A model generated the notes under the pieces. The model was not told the origin of the DNA, searched no databases, and was given only the letters and a program-made list of their open reading frames with translations. The position numbers were made by a program, and so were the translations under genes. From the NCBI RefSeq assembly GCF_014356525.2, contig NC_052511.1:11903175-11967174 (forward strand): 64,000 nucleotides of DNA. Reading direction: 5' to 3'. Position 1 is the first letter of the stretch. Each line of letters begins with the position of its first letter. Positions 47,601-57,650 of this stretch are shown piece after piece. The DNA comes from Nilaparvata lugens. Lineage: Eukaryota > Arthropoda > Insecta > Hemiptera > Delphacidae.

Positions 47601-50600
47601 ATCGAGCGCGGAAGGCACTTCCTACAAAAAGTAGCAACAAGTGATCGACCGTTAGAAAAGAAGCTCTCAACTGCGAAGACCCGCTGCTCTCTAGACCAGA
47701 GCATGATGGCTACTTACTTGAGGGAGAATAAACTTGGCTTGGGAACTTCCTCCTCTAGAAGCACCCCCTCCTGTCCCTCAACACGATCAATTCACCGCGC
47801 AGGATTTTTTCAAATAAGTAAGTTTCTCTGGCGCACCTTGAATAATATAGTGAATACCTATTCTCAAAATACAAACACAAGTTTGTTTATGATGGTGTTA
47901 ATCAATTATTATTTCTAAGCTCAAGACTTGGAACTAATTTACTTATAAAACCGTAATTTTTCAAGTGTTATAAGTTAGCTGGAATAAATACAATAATAAT
48001 TAGACAATTCAGAAGAAAACATGTAGTCATTTAGTTATGTACTCAAAATAGAACAGTTAACTATATTATATAATTGAATCAAAATATATTTATTGTAAAA
48101 CTTGGAAATACATGGAAGTTGGGAGAGATACTTACATCTGACATTGTCCAAATCGGCCAGCTTCTTCTCACGGTACATTGCTAGCTCGAATCGTTTCTCT
48201 AGCTGTTCTTCTTGCATGTGTTGCGTTTCCACAATATCTTCCAACTGGATAAGAAGTTTTTCTACTTTGTCTATGGAGTTTTGTAGAGTGCCTGTTGAAA
48301 TGAGAATTGAATTAAGATTATTCAATTGAAAGTAAGATTATCTACAAATAACTTTTGAGGTTTTGAACTCAAAACATTTTGAAGAGTTTGAAAAGATGCC
48401 TCAAAGAAATATGATTGAATAAATAAAATGAATTAACTTACCTATATTTCTGATGAGAGAATGGACACCATCTATAACCTGTGGTATTCTCACTAGTTGT
48501 GAATTCAAATTCTCTATGCTTGTCAATTTCTTTGTTACATTCATCTCCAAAGAACTTATACAATCATCAACGTCCTGAAATGAATAAAAATCTATTGAAA
48601 TGGGTTCGAAGCGAGAAGAACGCGACAAGAAGAATAGAATCTTCTCAATTATGGAGTCATAATATCTCTTTATTAAGTCGGCTCAGACCACAAAATCAGT
48701 TATGATAACGGTCAAAAATTTATAAAACGCTTAAAAAAAGATAATATTACAATTATTGAGTTACATTGGCCTACCGTATCGCATAGCCACCCTCGTTGGA
48801 AATTAAAATAGAACTGTCAGGAATTGATGTTTTGTATGAAATGGAGAGAAATTAATTTCTGGCGGGATTAAAAGTCATAACTCAGAAATTTTTAGAAAAT
48901 GTACGTTTTCAATAAAAATACATACACAGTGCACAGTAAGATACAAATTCTTCTCTTTCAGGAATAAGAGCCCAGTATAAGAGTATGCTCTCTATATAGA
49001 GATTTTTGCGATGAAAAGCTTATAAATGTTACCTGGGCTTTTATAGCATTTTCTTCCGCTATGGCATGCAGCTCATTCCATTTTCTCTGATAATGTTGGA
49101 GAATTTCACCTCCTGCGTTGATATTCACGGCGTGCTTTTCAGGGATTTGAACAGTCTGTGGTATTTCTCCGACAGCTAATCCACGAAAACTAAAATTGAA
49201 TAAAATTATTCTAATTAGTATCATTGGAAACAATATTTTATTATAAACATCTTCCACTGTGGTTCATCCCAAATCTCATAGAAATGAATCATCGACAATT
49301 AGTGATTGTACATTCAACAACATTTTTTATTGTGTTTTTCAAGTAAAATTGTTTCAATTACTTTATATTTTCTATCCTAGTTATGAGTGGCTATAAATTA
49401 GTGGAAAATAAAGCCTGGTACCACTAAATAGTTCTGGTGGGCACTATTCTTCTGTTTGGCCTTATAAATTATACGCATTTCTCGATAAGTGAACGCAGAA
49501 ATTTAGTGTACGAAGTAGGCTATGCATTATCATTATCATGTCTTTAGACATTTGTAGACTTGGGAAGTAGATAGTATTGTATAAAACATCAGAGGGATCT
49601 TCGAGATTTGGCCAACCCTCCTCCAAGACTTCTCAAATCCAGGAAGTATAATAATGTGAGAATGGAAGAGTGCAGTGGAGCTAACAAGGAGTTATGGAAT
49701 CTGATTGAATCGGACAGAAGTGAGATACAAAAAATGAGGAAAACCGCAATATTGTTATTTATTGCACACAGCTAAACCGCAGAGAATGGTGTGCCTGAAC
49801 AGATACAGAAAAATACGAGTACATTTTATGGATAAATAGATTTGTCCTTCTATGTGGTTGTGCCAAGTTGACAACAGCACGGAGGTACCTCTTGACTCTC
49901 AATGTGTATGCGATGAAACCCAGACCTATTGTACAATAATGCCCATTGTTTCTATTCCATGAAGGTTAGATAAATGACTTTTATTTACACTTTACAATAA
50001 AAGTGATGAGGGCGAAATTGAGGCAATAAGAGCCCCCTCTTCCATTTAAACCACGATTATAAGTTACATAAAAATAATAATATACTCTACAATTCAAAAT
50101 TGAATGATAATTGACAATTCCAATAAAACAACTAAATCTGAGGTCTGGGTGCTTTTCATATTGCTGAAGATGGAGTCTGCCAGTAAGATTTATATGGGTT
50201 TATACGGTTTAGAATGAGGATAACATTCAGTAATTTCAATAGTTTTGGCAATGTATGAATTACCTTCCTCTTCACCAATACCAGTAAGGACGGATTTACT
50301 TTCACTTTTGAACTATCGAGATGGCCTAACAAGGCCTACAAATTTTTCCAGAAAATACTCCTGAATGAAATAAAATGGCTTTCTCCTAAGCCAACACTCA
50401 AGATTTGAAATAAATGCTGGTGTGTATAACCTCTCCATATACTCTGCCAGATTATTGAAGATCCGCAAGGCCAATGCAGGAAATGCATCATGGGTCGTTG
50501 ACAAACAGCAGTAAGCTATGTATTCTGACCATGTAAGTCACTCCTTGTACCTTCCAAGATTTGCTCGTATAAACGTATGCTCGTATTACATAGGTATATG

Positions 50601-51796
50601 TAATGACTGTAGTTGGTCATTACACCTGTGGACTGGAAGAGGTCTACAAAGATCCAGAATGCCACTAAAAGTAATAATATGGATCGCACTCTTTTGGTAT
50701 TTTGAACATATATCTCCACATGCAGGAGTATGACTTTTTAGCAGCAGTTCATAGCTCAGGATCTTATGAAAAATAACATGGTACACCATCAGGGTTGCTC
50801 ACCAACTGTGGGTAACTATGTCAAATTTCCAAGAAAATAGGTGACTCATGACAGTCTCTTCCAGGCCATTCACTATCCGATTTTTTGTCAAACTTGATGT
50901 CTAATATTCAATATTGGATTCGATGTAGGACCGTGAATGGAGTTGTTGTGGACGGGGCGTATTTTGCCTGACGAGTTGGACAAGTCCGGTAAACAGTTAG
51001 GCCTAACCCGACTTATCCAACCTCCCAAGGTCAGCCGCCTTGTTAGTCAATTTGGAACCTGTGTGGGGATGTTGGACTAAATCGTGGACAACAAATTGGA
51101 GAGTGAGAGGTGAATGATGCGACTCTATCGGTCCAACTCAGTTGGAAAAAAAATCGGATAGTAATTGGCCCGCTTTACAAATTGCCTTTATTGTGGCACT
51201 CCCAGGTAAGCTTTAGATCGATGGTGAATCCAAGGAAACTCACCGACTGCTGAAGGCCTGACTGCGAATCAGTGAAAGTTACACACCAATCTTTGAGTCT
51301 TGTCCACATTTAATAGCAACTTATTTGCTTCCAACCAACCTCCAGCAGCATAAAAAAACTCATCAGCCTCCTGATGTTGCACTGAGTAAGATTTGGGCCA
51401 AATAAAATAGATGTGGGATAATCCGCAAACTTGAGTGCCCTACCCTCAGGATCAAGGTTATTAATTGCAATAGAAAATAATACAGGCCCTAAAACACCAA
51501 GCCCTGTAGGATATCATAATTTATAGGCATAGAACTTGAATTTGCTCCTCCAATTTATTACAGATATGACTAGCCTTTAATCCTTTGAATATATCAATGA
51601 ATATATGAATTTAGCAAATAAGTACCTAGTAGCAACTAGTTTTATTAGTAATTTAGTTACTTTATTATACATAGAATATTAGACCACTGGAATTATTAAA
51701 TACCGTAATGAATTGTAATTTAAACAATAAAATAACTTACCTGGCACTAATTCCTTCTTGAACGGATTGCAACTTATCTCGCAGACTGTCAAACAT
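41538..51796 (-). CDS. Dysbindin (BLOC-1 subunit), spliced gene of 6 coding exons
   Basis: Coiled-coil subunit of BLOC-1, which acts in biogenesis of lysosome-related organelles and in endosomal and synaptic traffic. Exons on the minus strand: 51796-51741, 49189-49033, 48574-48442, 48291-48136, 45204-45040, 41644-41538. All introns are GT/AG and the 774 nt close exactly to 257 aa. The N-terminus MFDSLRDKLQSVQEG resembles the vertebrate MLETLRERLLSVQQ. Residues about 72-167 are heptad-rich coiled coil. YGEAFKNDIEHYKKFG (about 200-215) matches the conserved FEEAFQQDMEQY motif. The C-terminus DREALDELLKDSELE matches the conserved DQEALDVFL motif. It is shorter than human dysbindin (351 aa), which has a longer C-terminal tail. 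Introns 1, 4 and 5 carry mobile elements. Confidence 0.92.
41817..42130 (+). repeat. Interspersed repeat, opposite copy at 13436-13683
   Basis: Reverse-orientation relative of the 13.4-kb repeat, longer at its right end. It abuts the 5'-truncated LINE, so it could be an unrelated neighbour or the older repeat into which the LINE inserted. Confidence 0.65.
42150..44335 (+). pseudogene. RTE-like LINE, 5'-truncated and broken, antisense in dysbindin intron 5
   Basis: Fragments of a non-LTR retrotransposon ORF. The tail of an AP endonuclease domain (YPGADIFSDHNIVIMDY, about 42170-42230) comes first. The reverse transcriptase follows: DDQFGFRKNKGTREA, FVDLLKAFDRVNW, RRGVRQGCSLSPLLF, and the catalytic LRFADDIAII near 43565-43590. 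The C-terminal part has FEVWCWRRMLKIKW and WIGHIIRHD, typical of RTE/BovB-type elements. Stops near 42346 and 43093 and frameshifts near 43130, 43635, 43940 and 44200 break it. The 3' end is AAGAAGAAG (about 44328-44335). It lies opposite in strand to dysbindin. Confidence 0.85.
45040..45204 (-). CDS. Dysbindin exon 5
   Basis: Residues 168-222 plus one base. Contains YGEAFKNDIEHYKKFG, the strongest dysbindin family match. Acceptor TTACAG, donor GTAAGA. Intron 5 (45039-41645) holds an antisense LINE. Confidence 0.93.
45618..46280 (+). mobile_element. Short piggyBac-like element with ATAC target duplication
   Basis: The ends are inverted: CCCTAAAGAGACACAC (45622) and GTGTGTCTCTGTAGGG (ending 46276). 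They are flanked by ATAC on both sides (45618-45621, 46277-46280). The palindrome GGGGTGTTTTACACCCC and two variants occur near 45642, 45811 and 46218. CCC...GGG ends and a 4-bp duplication suit piggyBac, whose usual target is TTAA. It lies in dysbindin intron 4. Confidence 0.65.
45796..46146 (+). pseudogene. Possible piggyBac transposase C-terminal remnant
   Basis: Within the 45.6-kb element, an open stretch contains NVVWDDRSDWNECY, then KRREVLMKLSLTMIKPFV and GAPTLRRN. This resembles the region after the catalytic core of piggyBac-like transposases. The catalytic Asp residues are absent. The match is from memory of the family and is modest; the ORF could also be fortuitous. Confidence 0.4.
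46295..46830. mobile_element. Interspersed repeat with imperfect inverted ends, copy 1
   Basis: Closely related to 57105-57650. The left end has GAAAAGTGACCATTGCTGCA and the right end GCAGCAAACTGTCACTTTGC, which are imperfect inverted copies. This copy holds a (C)23 run. There is no conserved ORF, so it is probably a non-autonomous DNA transposon. Confidence 0.7.
46548..46570 (+). repeat. (C)23 homopolymer
   Basis: Twenty-three consecutive C bases within the 46.3-kb repeat. The related copy at 57.1 kb lacks it. Confidence 0.9.
46873..47840 (-). mobile_element. Tc1/mariner-like element, deleted copy B
   Basis: Terminal inverted repeats CAAGCGCGCCAGAAAAACTT (left) and AAGTTTCTCTGGCGCACCTTG (right). 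The transposase pieces read on the minus strand. Family and internal deletion junction match 32059-32947. It is in dysbindin intron 4. A TA lies just outside the left end; the right flank does not show a clear TA. Confidence 0.82.
46876..47670 (-). pseudogene. Transposase pseudogene in copy B
   Basis: Residues in order: a helix-turn-helix region with [17 protein letters not shown] and [15 protein letters not shown], then STVRRIFHEDLQFHPYKLAV, ERDFVSRHKACD, and EDAVIFFSD with the first catalytic Asp. An 8-bp insertion then shifts the frame, followed by the deletion junction and [15 protein letters not shown] with the third acidic position. The second catalytic Asp region is gone. Codons are otherwise better preserved than in copy A. 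Confidence 0.8.
48136..48291 (-). CDS. Dysbindin exon 4
   Basis: Residues 116-167 plus one base. Coiled coil with KVEKLLIQLEDIVE and MYREKKLADLDNVR. Acceptor CAACAG, donor GTAAGT. Intron 4 (48135-45205) holds a mariner-like and a piggyBac-like element. Confidence 0.9.
48442..48574 (-). CDS. Dysbindin exon 3
   Basis: Residues 72-115 plus one base. Start of the coiled coil (DVDDCISSLEMNV, then LNSQLVRIPQVIDGV, like the LQQLPALIADL segment of vertebrates). Acceptor TTTCAG, donor GTAAGT. Confidence 0.9.
49033..49189 (-). CDS. Dysbindin exon 2
   Basis: Residues 19-71. It encodes GEILQHYQRKWNELH, equivalent to the LLSRYEDTWAALH segment of vertebrate dysbindin. Donor GTAACA. It ends in phase 0. 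Confidence 0.9.
49975..51520 (-). pseudogene. LINE remnant in dysbindin intron 1
   Basis: On the minus strand: RT motif region GVLGPVLFSIAINNL and LKFADYPTSILFG (catalytic FADD reduced to FADY, about 51390-51500). The thumb and C-terminal parts follow (about 50840-50300), with ALRIFNNLAEYME and PFYFIQEYFLE. The AT-rich 3' UTR runs down to about 49975. Stops and frameshifts are frequent, and a MITE interrupts it at 50864-51170. The type is jockey/CR1-like. It has the same strand as dysbindin. Confidence 0.75.
50864..51170. mobile_element. MITE nested in the intron 1 LINE
   Basis: A 307-bp insertion with inverted ends: GGCCATTCACTATCCGATTT at the left and AAATCGGATAGTAATTGGCC at the right. The interior is GC-richer than its surroundings and has no ORF of note. 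Family not identified. Confidence 0.75.
51741..51796 (-). CDS. Dysbindin exon 1
   Basis: Residues 1-18 plus two bases of codon 19, from the ATG at 51796-51794. It encodes MFDSLRDKLQSVQEGISA, the diagnostic N-terminus. Donor GTAAGT. Intron 1 (51740-49190) contains LINE and MITE sequence. Confidence 0.88.
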
Positions 51797-52132
51797 GATA
51801 ATAATGTTTTAGAATTTGTATCGAACTTCCAACCTAATAAATTAAAATCATAACCTCAATCTGTAAACTGTCAATGACCTTACAATAAATATTATAAAGC
51901 AGACATTGTTTTCAGAATTGAGTCTGATTATAAACTATTGAACAATGAAACATCTCACAATGTGAAACATTCACACAAAGAAATTATTCCTCTTCTATGT
52001 ATTAGGCTACTTTCATTAAAATAATTCAATGTTTACTTCTCTATTTCTAATATTCTAACCTATTTCTTAATATTCTAATTCGGCAACATCAATATCGAGT
52101 TGGCGAGTATCGATGATTTTCATATAAACATC

Positions 52133-52434
52133 GATTTTTACTTCTTGAATTTTTTCAAATCAAAATTATTTATATTTCAAATCAATATGATATGAAAAAT
52201 ATAAAGTTAGGTACGGTAGTTACAATATCCTATAAATATCAGACAAAATTCAGCGTTTATTGTAACTTATCAATAACAAAATAGATTTTTACTTCTTGAA
52301 TTTTTTCAAATCAAAATTATTTATATTTCAAATCAATATGATATGAAAAATATAAAGTTAGGTACGGTAGTTACAATATCCTATAAATATCAGACAAAAT
52401 TCAGCGTTTATTGTAACTTATCAATAACAAATAG
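52133..52434. repeat. 151-bp tandem duplication upstream of dysbindin
   Basis: Two units (52133-52283, 52284-52434) start GATTTTTACTTCTTGAATTT and are nearly identical. TATCGATG and ATCGATTTTT sequences just before the first unit (52108-52140) resemble the insect DRE motif TATCGATA, so the duplicated DNA may overlap the dysbindin promoter. Confidence 0.85.
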
Positions 52435-52519
52435 CCTACCTATGTTTTTCATCTATAATGATAATTGAACCGAACTATAATTCTCGATCAAATAAATCGA
52501 TTTTTACGTTTATTGAAAA

Positions 52520-52860
52520 CTAGATGACAGGCTCGCTTCGCCCGACGCCCGCCTTACCCGTCTAGGGCGCTACACCGGCCCCTGGACACACGGCTGGATC
52601 ATCCAGAAATAGGATCAGCAGGCTCACTTTACTCGCCTGCATTTTACGTTATTTGCTCCTTTCGTCAAAAAGGACTCTTAGGCTCGATTCAATCACCAGA
52701 TATCTTTTGAATTATTTAGGCCTACCTAGGTAGTAGCGCAGGGTTGAAAAAATCTTCATTTTTATCATTTTGAAAAACCGACAACAAGTGGTCAATGTAA
52801 GTCACATGGGAAATGATAATGTTATTCGACATTATTAGATCACAAGTACCGGTACAACAA
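52520..52860. other. GC-richer non-coding stretch upstream of dysbindin
   Basis: It contains GATGACAGGCTCGCTTCGCC and further CGCC-rich sequence. This kind of sequence is frequent at ends of insect retroelements. No gene is recognisable. Confidence 0.4.
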
Positions 52861-52861
52861 G

Positions 52862-53560
52862 ATGCTAACATAGGATTATCTCAAGGCTCCAATAATATGG
52901 GCCCAGTCTTGTTTCTGTTTTTTTGTAAACGATCTTCCCACTTCAGTGCAAGAGGGGGAGATTTGGATGTTTGCAGATGATGTACCTATGTCACCTCTAG
53001 ATCACTGCAGACCACATCTCAACATTGGCTGCCTGTACTCTCACACATAGAACCGCCAAATCTCCGTCCCACAAAATCTACAATTAGATCATATGATCAG
53101 ATAGAGAGAAATCAGTCTCTCTCCATTCATTACTTGATGCTCAACCAGACTGAAATCCTGTAAACCTACATGGCTGAGCTGCAGAATGAATAATCAGCAA
53201 GCCTTGACTGCATGGCAAGAGCAATACCAACCGTTGGGAGGTGAGAATAGAGATAGGTTAACGTATCTGCCCTCCCGACGGGTTCCTCTCTGCCTAGAAA
53301 AACATGGGTGCGCCTCAATAGAGTAAGGACGGGTTGCAGTAGAGTAAAAGTGGCAATGCATAAATGGAGTCTTGCGGAGTCAGCAGATTGTGAGTGCGGT
53401 GGAATGCAAACGCTCCACCATATTACCGATGAGTGCCCATCTTAGGTTCACAACTGGGACTGCAGGTCTCCTGCTCCTCCCTCTTAGTGCAGATGCTATC
53501 CAGTAGCCGAGTGACCTGGAAGTTCGGTACCGATCTAAAAGTTGATATATGTGTTTTTCA
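52862..53560 (+). pseudogene. LINE RT fragment, partly inside the tandem duplication
   Basis: + strand remnants include a GLSQGSNMGPVLFLFF segment equivalent to the RT GVPQGSVLGP motif, then a decayed ADD-containing region. The C-terminal part has TGSSLPRKTWVRLNRVRTGC, LAESADCECGGMQTLHHI and a TDECP end. Several stops and frameshifts. The C-terminal part (after 53139) is repeated at 54908-55340. Confidence 0.75.
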
Positions 53561-54907
53561 TGCTACTTTATTCTTTTAAAATTTTGACAAAGCTATTCAA
53601 CTGGCAAGCATATAATTTATATTTTTCTCGATTATTACTCTTTTCTAGTGAGGATAGTACTATGTTTTTCCCCTGACCATGAGAATATTAATAATTTATA
53701 CAGTATAATAATATATATTGATTTGAGAGCTTAATTTTAAAGGAGTAGTAATGATAATTGATATTATCACAATTATCATTTTCAATTGCTTAAATGCACA
53801 ATAATTATTATTTGACATGCACTTATTTTTTCAAATATAAAATTACAAAGTGCCATACCTCTACAGATAGTACAGATCACCATCTGTACTAGTTGACTAG
53901 TAACCAAATTATATATTGTAACAAAGTCTCCATTTTAGATTAGCTCTTGTTCACGTTTATCGTTCTACTATGGTACTGCATGCATTCAATGTATTCAATA
54001 AAAGCCTTCCATCATATCTTAATCTACTTTATTCAGTCATAAAACAAAGTATGTCAATTGTCTAGAATTTGAAAAGTTTTGTAATGTTCTGTCTCTAAAA
54101 TTCACTACTTTTTGGGCTACTACAGCTAATAAAGCTGAATAACTGGAAAATAGCTGGAAAAATATCATGGTAATTTTAAGTAGTACGGCACATGAATGTT
54201 TTTTCTTGATTTCTCGCATACAAAAAATGTTAATATATGAATTTGATAATATGAATATCATTCTTAGAAAAGATTGTTAACATAGATTAACGGCATTCCA
54301 CAAAAGATCTTATGTTATAGTGTCAATGAATTCCGATGCATGGTTTGATATAATAGTAATAAAGTGGTACTTTATTTCATTTGTACAATTTGTATCTTGC
54401 AGATGTTATCTATAGTATGAGAACACTATTATTGAGATCCAAATTATATTAGATTCAATTAATCTTGGAATGAAAAGAATTAAGAATCAAACATGATGCA
54501 CATCATAATTGGTTGGGATTCTTTGTTTTGAGGCAATGACGTTTTCACACTCAGGTATTTCTCTACACCAAAAAAGTCTTCCAATTGTCTGAGTGTAAAG
54601 ATTCTAGGTAACGTATCAGTGAGTGTGAAAACGTCCAATATGATAATTTTTTGTAATATGGCCGGTTCTAACTTATGTAGTAATGGAGAATGCCTGTTTT
54701 TCATGTTTTCTTTTTACATGCCTTCTCCAAGAGCCTGGATAAGCACTTTTAAAGTCACATAATTTACAACTGAAAGGTTTATCGCTTGTATGTTTCTTCT
54801 ATGTTCTTTCAAATCACCTAATCGAGGGGATTTATAATCACATAATTCACAACTGAACGTTTTTTCGCCGGTATGGGTTATGAGATGTTTTTTTCAAATT
54901 ACTTGAT
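53139..54907. repeat. 1.77-kb tandem duplication, copy 1
   Basis: Starts GCTCAACCAGACTGAAATCC. It is repeated at 54908-56695 with small indels and few substitutions. The 10 bp ATTACTTGAT is shared at all three boundaries (before 53139, before 54908, ending 56695). It carries the LINE C-terminus and the end of a zinc-finger gene. Confidence 0.93.
54673..54907 (-). pseudogene. C2H2 zinc-finger gene 3' end, duplicated fragment
   Basis: Minus-strand copy of the terminal zinc-finger segment found at 56459-56905. It is cut at 54907 by the duplication boundary. Relative to the other copy it lacks one base in the EHRRKHT codons and has 7 rather than 8 T at the poly-T (54888-54894). It therefore cannot encode the same C-terminus and is a pure pseudogene. 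Confidence 0.75.
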
Positions 54908-56695
54908 GCTCAACCAGACTGAAATCCTGTAAACCTACATGGCTGAGCTGCAGAATGAATAATCAGCAAGCCTTGACTGCATGGCAAGAGCAATACCAAC
55001 CGTTGGGAGGTGAGAATAGAGATAGGTTAACGTATCTGCCCTCCCGACGGGTTCCTCTCTGCCTAGAAAAACATGGGTGCGCCTCAATAGTGTAAGGACT
55101 GGTTGCAGTAGAGTAAAAGTGGCAATGCATAAATGGAGTCTTGCGGAGTCAGCAGATTGTGAGTGCGGTGGAATGCAAACGCTCCACCATATTACCGATG
55201 AGTGCCCATCATAGGTTCACATTCACAACTGGGACTGCAGGTCTCCTCACTCTTAGTGCAGATGCTACCCAGTAGGCCTAGCCGAGTGACCTGCAAGGCA
55301 AGTACCGATCTAAAAGTTGATATAATTATGTATCAACTCATTTCATTCAACCGATTTCATTCTTTTAAATTTTTGACAAAGCTAAGGTATTCAACTGGCA
55401 AGTATATAATTTATATTTTCCTCGATTACTCTTTTTTTTAGTGAGGATAGTACTATGTTTTTCCCCTGACCATGAGAATATTTATATAATAATATATATT
55501 GATTTAAGAGCTGAATTTTAAAGGAGTAGTAATGGTAATTGATATTATCACAATTATCATTTTCAATTGCTTAAATGCACAATAATTATTACTTGACATG
55601 CACTCATTTTTTCAAATATAAAATTAAAAAGTGCCATACCTCTACAGATAGTAGGCTACAGATCAACATCTGTACTAGTTGACTAGTAACCAAATTATAT
55701 ATTGTAACAAAGTCTCCATTTTAGATTAGCTCCTGTTCACGTTTATTGTTCTACTATGGTACTGCATGCATTCAAAATGTATTCAATAAAAGCCTTCCAT
55801 CATATCTTAATCTACTTTATTCAGTCATAAAACAAAGTATGTCAATTGTCTAGAATTTGAAAAGTTTTGTAATATTCTGTCTCTAAAATTCACTACTTTT
55901 TGCGCTACTACAGCTAATAAAGCTGAATAACTGGAAAATAGCTGGAAAAATATCATGGTAATTTTAAGTAGTACGGCACATGAATGTTTTTTCTTGATTT
56001 CTCGCATACAAGAAATGTTAATATATGAATTTGATAATATGAATATCATTCTTACAAAAGATTGTTAACATAGATTAACGGCATTCCACAAAAGATCTTA
56101 TGTTATAGTGTCAATGAATTCCGATGCATGGTTTGATATAATAGTAATAAAGTGGTACTTTATTTCATTTGTACAATTTGTATCTTGCAGATGTTATCTA
56201 TAGTATGAGAACACTATTGAGATCCAAATTATATTAGATTCAATTAATCTTTGGAATGAAAAGAATTAAGAATCAAACATGATGCACATAATAATTGGTT
56301 GGGATTCTTTGTTTTGAGGCAATGACGTTTTCACACTCAGGTATTTCTCTACACCAAAAAAGTCTTCCAATTGTCTGAGTTTAAAGATTCTAGGTAACGT
56401 ATCAGTGAGTGTGAAAACGTCCAATATGATAATTTTTTGTAATATGGCCGGTTCTAACTTATGTAGTAATGGAGAATGCCTGTTTTTCATGTTTTCTTTT
56501 TACATGCCTTCTCCAAGAGCCTGGATAAGCACTTTTAAAGTCACATAATTTACAACTAAAAGGTTTATCGCTTGTATGTTTTCTTCTATGTTCTTTCAAA
56601 TCACCTAATCGAGGGGATTTATAATCACATAATTCACAACTGCAAGTTTTTTCGCCGGTATGGGTTATGAGATGTTTTTTTTCAAATTACTTGAT
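54908..56695. repeat. 1.77-kb tandem duplication, copy 2
   Basis: Second unit (1,788 bp), head-to-tail with 53139-54907. Its right end is continuous with upstream zinc-finger coding sequence. So copy 2 sits in the original zinc-finger context, whereas copy 1 ends abruptly. Confidence 0.93.
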
Positions 56696-56905
56696 CCAAA
56701 GCACATATAGTCACAAAGTTCACAAACAAGAGGTGTTTGTCTTCCACCTGAATGTGTTTTCATATGAGCTTTCAAATGACTCGATTGAGCAAATTTTTTA
56801 TCACCTAATTTGCAGCTAAAAGGTTTTTCACCCGTATGTGTTTGGAGATGTGATTTCAAACGACATGATCGAGCACATTTGTAACCACATCTCCAACTTA
56901 TTGTA
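56459..56905 (-). pseudogene. C2H2 zinc-finger protein, C-terminal coding fragment
   Basis: Minus strand, reading toward a TAA at 56461-56459. About five fingers: a partial one (YKCARSCRLKSHLQTH), FSCKLGDKKFAQSSHLKAHM with its second Cys replaced by Gly, VCELCDYMCFGSSNLKK, CSCELCDYKSPRLGDLKEH, and FSCKLCDFKSAYPGSW followed by HVKRKHE. TGEKPF linkers are present. A run of 8 T (56675-56682, + strand) shifts the frame between the third finger's helix and its histidines; six would keep frame. So it is a pseudogene or a homopolymer error. A DNA-binding role is inferred from the family only. Upstream exons were not found. Confidence 0.7.
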
Positions 56906-57029
56906 GGGTTCCCACACATACGACTCACTCTGTATATGAAGTATTGATTGATGAATTTCAAGCATTGGGATAAGCAATAAGAAATTAATAGTTGGGCCAG
57001 TTTTCGTCGTTTTGAAATGAGTAAAATAG

Positions 57030-57104
57030 CAGCCCAATTCAGGCTGCATTAGTGCTATAGCCGGAGTCCCACAACTCATTATCAGATTCTGTGTCCAGTT
57101 CAGT
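57030..57104 (-). pseudogene. Possible additional zinc-finger gene exon fragment
   Basis: On the minus strand an acidic open stretch reads STELDTESDNELWDSGYS before a stop. It sits just upstream of the zinc-finger fragment and is cut by the 57.1-kb repeat. Acidic linkers like this occur in insect zinc-finger genes, but it cannot be joined by clear splice sites. Confidence 0.25.
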
Positions 57105-57650
57105 GGAAATATTCTTTTCCTACAGTTACGTTGAAAAGTGGCCATTGCTGCACTGATTACAGAACGCAAAGAATCACTTTTCCGCTCTAGTGCGGGAAAA
57201 ATTTTTCTGCACTCCAGATTTGCAACATGACAACGCAAAATACTTAGTAGGTTATATGGAGCAACAGTGCAGCAAAATCAAAATGAAGTTGGTAACAGTG
57301 ACTGCTGTGGCTGCTATAGTGAGCAGAGGTGCAACCAAGCACAACGCGCTAATTATTATTCATTATATATTATAACCAAGGACAACGAGGACTTTAGGAT
57401 TTTAGGATTAAGGTTTTTATCAATAATAAAATTACACAGAAAAACATTTGATGCATTTCAGGCAATTTTACCCATAATTACCCACTTTTCATATTCAATG
57501 GTAACTGTAGGAAAAACTTAATGTGAAATACGTGCACAAAGTTCCTCTGCTGCACTCAAGAAACCAATCCGCCCTCGCCTACGGCTCGGGCGTAAACATT
57601 TCTTTCGGTGCAGCAAACTGTCACTTTGCGCACTAGTTGCACAAATAACT
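57105..57650. mobile_element. Interspersed repeat with imperfect inverted ends, copy 2
   Basis: Relative of 46295-46830, sharing AGAACGCAAAGAATCACTTT, CTGCACTCCAGATTTGCAAC and the right end GCAGCAAACTGTCACTTTGC. It has no C run, but carries a short inserted GC-rich piece, GCCCTCGCCTACGGCTCGGG, near 57572. It truncates the preceding zinc-finger-related sequence. Confidence 0.7.

Noticed and set aside
54037..56490. Paired 74-aa minus-strand ORFs near 54.0/55.8 kb and 54.5/56.3 kb
   Set aside because: Each pair is conserved only because of the tandem duplication. The frames have no family match; those at 54480-54704 and 56266-56490 cover the zinc-finger 3' end in the wrong frame.
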